A DNA stretch of 10,214 nucleotides from Brachionus plicatilis. Lineage: Eukaryota; Rotifera; Eurotatoria; Ploima; Brachionidae. Where the stretch lies: NCBI GenBank assembly GCA_010279815.1, contig QEOQ01000204.1, positions 546,039 through 556,252 on the forward strand. The letters run 5' to 3'. Both the position numbers and the translations under genes were made by a program. Of this stretch, positions 8,494-10,214 are shown piece after piece. The notes under the pieces were generated by a model. The model was not told where the DNA came from. It saw only the letters and a list, made by a program, of their open reading frames with translations, and ran no database searches. Position 1 is the first letter of the stretch. Each line of letters begins with the position of its first letter.

Positions 8494-9149
8494 TGCTTTC
8501 AAAATAAATTAAATTAAAAAAAATAACTTTAAAATTTAATTCTTATTTTTTTCCTTTTCAAACTCAGTTTCTTTTTATTATTGTAGATAATTTAATTTGA
8601 AAAATTATTCTTTTGTTAAAAGAATTTACAACAATCAATTTTTTGCTTTACTGATATTCAAAATAATTATTATATAATCATATTTGTTTTAAATATTTGA
8701 TTGTTTAAATTCTAAATATTAAGATTCATTAAGATTGAATATTTTTTATCTTATTTATGTTTTTTTAATATCTTTTTATTATGTTTTTTATGTTAATTTT
8801 ATCTAATGAATATAGATAAAGACAATTCTAAGAACAATGTATTTGAATATTAAAGTTAGTTATCGTAAGTATATGTATGAAAATATTACTGTTTTTCACA
8901 CATTTTGGTTTTAAATATTAAGATATAAATATATAATTAGTTTCAAAAAATCAAAACCCGTTCGCCATGTTAAAAGAAATGTTTACGAGAATGCGCGGTG
9001 CTTCTAATTTAATATAAAAAAGAGACTTAACAACAGTCTTACTCTAATAATTAAAAATAAATTGTTGCACCTTTATTTAAATTGAATAAAGCGCTAATTA
9101 GAAATTAAAATTAAAAAAAATTTTGAATTAAAATATCAATTATATATAT
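8494..9149. other. AT-rich spacer
   Basis: No supported gene. There are only A/T runs, a splice-donor-like GTAAGTAT near 8865, and a 16-codon mini-frame (8967-9017) in a slightly GC-richer patch. None of these has partner evidence. Confidence 0.55.
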
Positions 9150-9225
9150 TTGGATCGAAACCATCAGGCAAGTTTCCACTAAACTGACTGGTCCAGCTCC
9201 ATCGGCTCCTGAATCAACTTGATTA
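9150..9225. other. GC-elevated, exon-like stretch of unknown identity
   Basis: Between AT-rich flanks this stretch is clearly richer in G and C, and a frame on each strand reads through it with protein-like composition. On minus it gives DSGADGAGPVSLVETC and so on, and ACAAG- or TTCAG-type acceptor sites precede it. On plus it gives ETIRQVSTKLTGPAPSAPES and then a stop. I recognise neither. It could be a downstream exon of the broken minus-strand gene at 9398-10207, or a repeat fragment. Confidence 0.2.
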
Positions 9226-9277
9226 TTTGATTATAAAAATTAGCAAAAAAAATTTATATCAAATAATTCAATATTAA

Positions 9278-9342
9278 GGTTGGTTCGGTACGGTTCGGTT
9301 GGAACGGTTGGTACGGTTTTGCTGGTACTGGTATCGGTTTTC
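9278..9342. repeat. Degenerate GGTNC simple repeat
   Basis: Eleven GGT triplets occur in 65 bases, mostly spaced five bases apart as GGTTC or GGTAC, and degenerate toward the right end. It is GC-rich against AT-rich flanks. Open frames crossing it arise because a simple repeat avoids stop codons, so it should not be taken for coding sequence. The origin is unknown; similar pentameric repeats occur in transposons and satellite DNA. Confidence 0.75.
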
Positions 9343-9397
9343 ATTTTTTCGCTTCACAATTTTATTGCTATCTTCATAAAAAAAAGTTTCTCAGATT

Positions 9398-10207
9398 TCA
9401 AAATTGGTATTTCAGTTTTCGAATTTTTTTACATAAACTTGAAATTTTTTGATGAAATTCAAAAATTGCTAGTGAATCAATTATGGCGTCTTTTGGTCGT
9501 TTAAGATATTAGTCGTAAGCTGACTCTTTAAAAATATCTTGGTCTTCTTGATTCATTTCGATTAATTCTTCGCATTTTTTCAAGAATTTGAATTCATCAG
9601 GAAATAATTATACTAACATCCTTCTGTACTCTTTGGACAAGCTGATAAATAAAAAAGTTATATAAAAAATCCACGCTTAACTTAAAGCAAAACAAATAAA
9701 GGAGGGGAGGTGCAGACTGTTGTAATAAGAAAATTAAAAAGTAAGAAATTAATTTATAAAAAAATATAATGTTATTTTCTCAATTTAAATATTTTCTTCT
9801 TTGTATTTAAAATTTCTTACACTTTTTAAATTAGATATTAATGGCTTCCTTGAATCACCTTCTGATGGTCTCTTATTTAAGGGATATGAAGTAAATGGAA
9901 TATATGAATTTTCATTTCCTATCATGACCCAATTAATCAATTTACCATTTTTTTAAATACAAAAAAAATGCCACCATCGTATTGGCCAAAATATAATTTA
10001 AATGCATTATATATTTACCATTTGCTAAGTTTTCAAAGCAGAATAAAGCGCATATTCATTATTTCTCCATCGAAAATTTGATTCAAATATATACTGACGC
10101 CTGTAGTTTTTTTTTGATATCTGATGAACCTTGACAGCATAGGATTGAATCGTGAAATATCCCTGTGAATTGCCTTTTTTGATTGTATTAAAATATATTT
10201 TTGAGTT
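9398..10207 (-). pseudogene. Broken, intron-containing gene of unknown family (probable pseudogene)
   Basis: Coding-like segments follow one another on the minus strand. Segment A (10207-10025) reads through QSYAVKVHQISKKNYRRQYI to a TAG. Segment B continues after one or two frameshifts (about 10055-9950), with CFENLANGKYI in one frame and YFGQYDGGIFFVF in another. Segment C (9952-9821), one base out of frame across a run of seven A, carries GKLINWVMIGNENSYIPF and a basic, Ser-rich tail ending ISNLKS. A plausible intron (9642-9820) then joins in phase to LVQRVQKDVSII. After another frameshift, 9601-9512 reads PDEFKFLKKCEELIEMNQED and continues to a TAA at 9509-9511. Beyond that stop, YLKRPKDAIIDSLAIFEFHQ runs to a TGA at 9398-9400. 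At least three frameshifts and two stops break the chain. The start lies beyond the window or is lost. I do not recognise the protein. The spacing C-x3-L-x2-GKYI distantly recalls netrin/TIMP-like domains, but this is a guess. Assembly indels in a living gene are the alternative. Confidence 0.4.
9642..9820 (-). other. Putative 179-bp GT-AG intron in the broken gene
   Basis: On the minus strand the donor is AAAAGT|GTAAGAAA (exon ends at 9821) and the acceptor is TTTTTTATTTATCAG|CTTGTC (next exon starts at 9641). The acceptor has a good pyrimidine tract. Removing it joins ...ISNLKS to LVQRVQKDV... in phase 0, in the frame that was open on the left. The intervening bases are AT-rich, unlike the coding-like flanks. 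A second acceptor-like site, TTATTACAACAG, lies inside. If real, it shows the copy arose by DNA duplication or in-place decay rather than from spliced mRNA. Confidence 0.4.
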
Positions 10208-10214
10208 TCAAAAA

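Noticed and set aside
8850..9017. A splice-donor-like GTAAGTAT and a nearby 16-codon ATG frame that could be a first exon
   Set aside because: No second exon or family match supports it, and such motifs are common in AT-rich DNA.
9280..9504. A 74-codon plus-strand open frame beginning in the GGTNC repeat
   Set aside because: It begins with TTG rather than ATG, its first part is simple repeat, and its second half runs antisense to the more protein-like minus-strand segments.

Overview
This is AT-rich eukaryotic genomic DNA, most likely from an invertebrate animal. Two intact protein genes, both on the minus strand and both without introns, encode proteins of animal-type families: a METTL22-type lysine methyltransferase and a two-pass CD225/dispanin membrane protein. 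Long A/T-dominated intergenic DNA, AATAAA-type poly(A) signals and a plausible GT-AG intron fit a small AT-rich animal genome. A monogonont rotifer such as Brachionus is my best guess, but that is inference only. Nothing looks bacterial, organellar or viral.

Layout. 1-81: a (TTA)6 microsatellite and a small GC-rich repeat that has a diverged inverted relative near 3.6 kb. 121-618 (+): broken reading frames whose order of short motifs resembles the C-terminal half of a piggyBac-type transposase. 619-4233: almost gene-free AT-rich DNA containing a CGTAA/TTACG motif cluster, a TATA-plus-CRE-like site and one sharp GC-rich island (3571-3657). 4234-4305: a hairpin built on a perfect 41-bp palindrome, just beyond the 3' end of the dispanin gene. 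4539-5123 (-): the dispanin gene. 5124-6976: spacer. 6977-7927 (-): METTL22. 7928-9397: AT-rich DNA with two small inverted repeats, a diverged direct duplication (8240-8493), an exon-like stretch (9150-9225) and a GGTNC simple repeat (9278-9342). 9398-10207 (-): a chain of coding-like segments with frameshifts, in-frame stops and a plausible 179-bp intron. I read this chain as a decayed gene that I cannot name.

The genes do not form an operon or a recognisable pathway. METTL22 is a soluble protein methyltransferase, the dispanin is a membrane protein, and each appears to have its own start context and poly(A) signal. The two intact genes are solid. The transposase remnant and the broken gene at the right end are the observations most worth checking. 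I do not see a convincing new biological system in this window.
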